Shown: in pieces, positions 61,441 through 64,000 of the stretch | How the letters are laid out: each line of letters starts with the position of its first letter | Position numbering within the stretch: position 1 is the first letter of the stretch | Translations under genes and position numbers: made by a program | Assembly (NCBI GenBank): GCA_020746105.1 | Contig: CM036617.1 | Span: forward strand, 159,286,912 to 159,350,911 | DNA from: Trogon surrucura | Lineage: Eukaryota; Chordata; Aves; Trogoniformes; Trogonidae | DNA length: 64,000 bases | Direction of reading: 5' to 3' | Notes under the pieces: model-generated | The model's database searches: none | What the model was told of the DNA's origin: nothing | Seen by the model: only the letters and a program-made list of their open reading frames with translations

Positions 61441-64000
61441 GACTGGGTAGTGCAGCTGCTGCTGTCCTTGCTGCAGAGATATATGCTTCGGCGAGGCAAA
61501 AGAAAAGCAAACAGACATCCATCTTCTGCTATCACCATTCCTCTCTGCAGGACTGACTGTAGAATGCATTCCCATTATTTCTAACTACCTTCAGTGTTGG
61601 AGCCAAATCACACCCGAAGTCAGGCCCATGTATATCGTTTACAAGCCCTGTACTAAAGTCACAGGTAGATGAAGTTTGGTGGATGAAGGAAGGAGGAAAC
61701 CCTAACCCCTTGTCTTATTTTCCCTCTCAATTCTTTAGAAAGTTTCTCTTCATCACCTCTAGCTAATAAATTTAAAGCCCTCACAAACGGAAAGCAAACT
61801 TATGCCTAACTGTTGTAATTAGATCCATCAGGGTGGGCCCCGTTCCCGTCCCGAGCCCTGTAGTGAGCAGTGTCCTCCAGCACGGATCTTGTTGCGCACT
61901 GGGAATTGAGCTGTTCTTAGATTGACTTCGCCCTCCCGTTGCTAATTTCTAATTTTTCCCCCACACTTCCTTCTGAGATACCACAGCATCTCAGATTTAT
62001 TCTTTGACCTTCCGCCTCCACTGCTCCTAAGTTTAAGGCTGCTTTTCCAACCAAATTAATTCGATTGAAATAACTCTGCACTGGCACACACACACAAAAA
62101 ATCCCAAACTTGATGTATTTTGGAGTATTCATGTTTTGTTTTATTATAGTGCAAACTGAAGGAACTACATTGATTTTTTTTCCTTAATAATGCATTGATT
62201 TTATTTTGATACTAGTGTAGGTGGATAGGGGAAGATTGATCTGGTTTACTGTTGTTCTTACCTGAGTTGAAAAGCTCATCCACCCTTTCCAAAAATTAAT
62301 GCTTCTATACACAGGACAAATATTTAGTAGTGTCACACTAAAATTAAAAGCTCATTGAGTTTAAGAGGAAAGCAAGGAATGATGTTTCAGCGGAGCAGAG
62401 AGTGCTTTGTATTTGCAAAACTGAAATCAGCAAATGCTGCCTTTGTGCCTCCCTGTGCTGCACCTGTTGGGAAGATAAATAAAGGACTGCCTGGTTCTTT
62501 CCCCTCATACCTCCTAAATATATCACTTTAAGAGCCCTTTAAAAAAAAAACAAACCAAAAAAAAAAAACCCACACCATGCTACAGTACTCTTCTGTTCCA
62601 GGAAAAACTGGACGAGTTTCTTCAAATTATCTTCAGAGATCTACCAAACAAGATGGGAAGGTCGCTGTTTGCCTAGCTGAAAAATAGTAGAGAGGTCTGG
62701 GGAGACCTCAGTTATCAAAACATTAGTAGCTGACACACACATTAACAGTCCGTGCAAAATACGTTGTACAACATATTTCAAGTTTCATCACTGGATGTCC
62801 GGAGGGTTCCTTGAAGGGGAAGAGCAAATCAAGTTTGAAAATAAATTAACTGGGGAAGTTTTTCTTGGGATAGGGCCAAATACTAGATTTGCCACTCAGG
62901 GAAATGCAGATTCCACCAAGTTAGAGGTCCTAATTTAATAATTGGTCTAAAGTGAGGGGGAAAAAAAGAAAGTTGTTCTCATTCAGACACTAGTGTTGTT
63001 TTGCACTGAATGTAAAGATCTGTAAAATAAAGGAGTAGGCAAATGGATAGAATCATTAACTTTAGCTGTAATTAGAGTTTTCTCAGTCCCACTCAAAAAG
63101 CTTTGTCTCTTAAATTTGAGGAACTTTGTGGCTGAGAAATGACTCTTTCGCTTCCCACTCAGCCCTCTCTCTCTCTCCTCTTGCTCATGACTGAAGTGCT
63201 ACTTCTGAAGACTCCAAAACCAGCTTTCTCTTTCTCATTGCTGCTAGGGAACCAATATTTGAAGTCATTTTTTCATCATTCACTGCAGGAGTCTTATTCA
63301 TTTTATGACCACCGGGAGAATTCTTTTGCTTTGAAGACTTGTTGATGTTTTAAGAATTAGGGAAGAGAGGAATGATATGACATGAATGTCCACGCTAGTT
63401 CATTGAAAATTTTGATAAGTTTGCAACCGTACAAAGATACCAATGGTCTTTACACCGCCACAGAAGATCTCTGGGTTAGGAACCCCATACACAAATAGAA
63501 GTGCATGCAACTGAACTTGGTGTCCCTGCTCCCCCTGGAGTCACGGAGAGCAGGCCCTTACAGTCAGTGGAGCCCAGCTGACCAGCCAGCAGCTCCCTAA
63601 ACGTAGGTGCCTACTGCCATATGAGACACTCTGGGATACACTGAACACCCATTTTGGGCTGGTAGATACGACTCAGGACCTATGGGAGATCTGCAACACC
63701 CTGGAGTAGCAGTTGGAAACCGAAACGGTCTGCTACAGCATCTGAAAGTCATTGATCACCTGCTCTTACAAAAATGAATAGAACCATAAGCAGCTATTTT
63801 ATGGTGAATAAAAACCTGATCCCATTTACTATAACAGTAGCTTGGAATCCTAGCTCACACTGTAGACACATTCATATGTCTTCCTTTTTTTTCTGAGTAC
63901 ATTAACAATAAGGCTGCAGATTTATTCTCTATAATTTATTCAATTAGTGTTTAAGGGTTTTCTACAATGGATATTTTTATAACAAGACAAGGAGAGAGTT

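Larger units (their letters stand above)
57273..64000 (+). other. MYBPC1 intron 1 (continues past the window)
   Basis: No further coding exon was recognised in the remaining 6.7 kb; the next MYBPC1 exon, expected to encode a Glu/Pro/Ala-rich linker, was looked for and not found. Low-complexity parts include a pyrimidine tract at 59805-59842, an A-rich stretch at about 62541-62569, and a 20-bp duplication at 61394-61440. No confident mobile element is seen. Confidence 0.65.

Overview
The window reads as bird nuclear DNA. It is AT-rich, gene-poor and intron-containing. It is scattered with CR1 non-LTR retrotransposon fragments whose 3' ends carry the avian ATTCTATG-type tail, and it holds one solo-LTR-like element of avian ERVL type. 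There are no bacterial-style operons, and most long open frames are chance or repeat-derived. The species cannot be told from the sequence alone.

Two protein-coding genes are supported, both on the + strand. The first is SPIC, the ETS-family transcription factor Spi-C. Four coding exons lie at 16975-17068, 18651-18763, 19688-19796 and 23364-23791, with matching splice phases, and the last carries the whole ETS DNA-binding domain. With one initiator Met from an upstream exon that I cannot place for certain, the protein is 248 residues, the length I recall for human SPIC. A 3' UTR of about 1.1 kb follows. The second is the start of MYBPC1 (slow skeletal myosin-binding protein C): a TATA box at 57114-57120, a short 5' UTR, and a first coding exon of eight codons (57248-57272) that splices into an intron running past the right edge. 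SPIC followed by MYBPC1 on the same strand is the conserved vertebrate order, so each call supports the other.

Layout: 1-8430 gene desert; 8431-9227 LTR; 9228-16974 gene desert with a CR1 at 11153-11457; 16975-24930 SPIC; 24931-57090 a 32-kb intergenic region with CR1 copies at 29295, 34285, 38382, 46310 and 54090, a purine-rich tract at 40416, a 32-base T run at 48688 and a few unexplained coding-like patches; 57093-57272 MYBPC1 promoter and first exon; 57273-64000 MYBPC1 intron 1.

The most unusual structure is a pair of gapless 100-bp inverted repeats, 96% identical, at 54770-54869 and 55645-55744. They lie 775 bp apart, about 1.4-2.4 kb upstream of the MYBPC1 promoter. Each arm carries a splice-donor-like site and, on the other strand, a splice-acceptor-like site, so either strand of the locus could look like an intron with self-complementary ends. 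I found no other candidate for a new biological system.
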